Positions 63,893 to 64,000 of a stretch of DNA of 64,000 nucleotides are shown here, one piece after another (position 1 is the first letter of the stretch; each line of letters starts with the position of its first letter). Below the pieces are notes generated by a model, which saw only the letters and a list, made by a program, of their open reading frames with translations, searched no databases and was not told the DNA's origin. The position numbers and the translations under genes were made by a program. This DNA comes from Brumimicrobium glaciale (lineage in GTDB: Bacteria; Bacteroidota; Bacteroidia; Flavobacteriales_D; Crocinitomicaceae): positions 1 through 64,000 of the forward strand of contig NZ_SETE01000003.1 of assembly GCF_004152935.1 (NCBI RefSeq). The letters are read 5' to 3'.

Positions 63893-64000
63893 CTATTGCT
63901 TCACAATTTTATATACATTCTGTCCTTCGTTATTAAAAATCCGTAAGGTGTAAATCCCTTTTTCGAGGTGATCAATCATTAGCGTTACTTCTTCGGCAGT
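63893..64000 (-). CDS. C-terminus of another T9SS cargo, 5' part outside window
   Basis: Thirty-five codons to a stop: TAEEVTLMIDHLEKGIYTLR, then IFNNEGQNVYKIVKQ. This equals the end of the 62417 gene except for two residues (I/V and G/E), so it is a tandem paralogue or has a recently homogenised sorting domain. It lies about 110 bp upstream of that gene in the same orientation. Nothing can be said about the body of the protein. Confidence 0.8.
   Translation of the reverse strand, partial: TAEEVTLMIDHLEKGIYTLRIFNNEGQNVYKIVKQ

Noticed and set aside
1-64000. tRNA or rRNA genes
   Set aside because: No cloverleaf-like or rRNA-like sequence was recognised by eye; a tRNAscan-SE run would settle this.

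Overview
This is an AT-rich chromosomal segment of a Bacteroidota bacterium, most likely a member of the Flavobacteriales. The evidence is several secreted proteins ending in type IX secretion (T9SS) C-terminal sorting domains, a DUF6089/PorG-type T9SS component, a carboxypeptidase-regulatory-domain TonB receptor, promoters of the Bacteroidota form TAnnTTTG, and many intergenic hairpins. No rRNA, tRNA, CRISPR array or prophage was seen. The genus cannot be named from the sequence alone.

Left region (1-13.9 kb). A decayed group II intron opens the window; its reverse transcriptase carries two similar ~50-bp inserts and a stop. Then come a secreted TPR protein, an OmpA-domain gene cut in two by a ~470-bp insertion flanked by 7-bp repeats, small envelope proteins, a Crp/Fnr regulator, a GAF histidine kinase, a DUF5686 outer-membrane protein, a small protein made of two tandem T9SS sorting domains, and a Bro-N protein.

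Middle (14-35 kb). A GNAT-nitrilase fusion is followed by an MscS channel overlapping a beta-lactamase-fold hydrolase, a PhnA-like protein, a tandem palindromic repeat array, two overlapping paralogous membrane genes, an M49 peptidase with the C-terminal stump of a lost paralogue nearby, a zinc-ribbon/FAD monooxygenase fusion, FolD, a large T9SS cargo, BipA/TypA, a DEAD-box helicase with an RG-rich tail, an MFS exporter and a beta-barrel protein whose 3' end is duplicated.

Right (35-64 kb). This holds a YdjM-like hydrolase, a T9SS-cargo/TonB-receptor operon, 3-hydroxyanthranilate dioxygenase, a PorG-NadK-CBS block divergent from pdxJ and an esterase, a PorE-like TPR/propeller/OmpA protein, a PASTA-cargo-RluD operon, a SGNH-like cargo, an M36 fungalysin cargo, a copper cassette (HMA-AraC regulator, CopA, HMA chaperone) and two closely related T9SS cargo genes at the end.

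The least expected signal is non-coding. Two elements (20419-20818 and 42792-43132) share GGTTCTAC/GTAGAACC ends and the same order of hairpins around a perfect 58-60 bp palindrome. Their stem sequences differ but pairing is kept in most hairpins. They look like copies of a structured, non-autonomous dispersed element. A separate palindromic family (AACTGTTACC...GGTAACAGTT) is present as a tandem array at 18.9 kb and singly at 19.1 and 55.6 kb. Functions are inferred from motifs and domain order; no searches were run.
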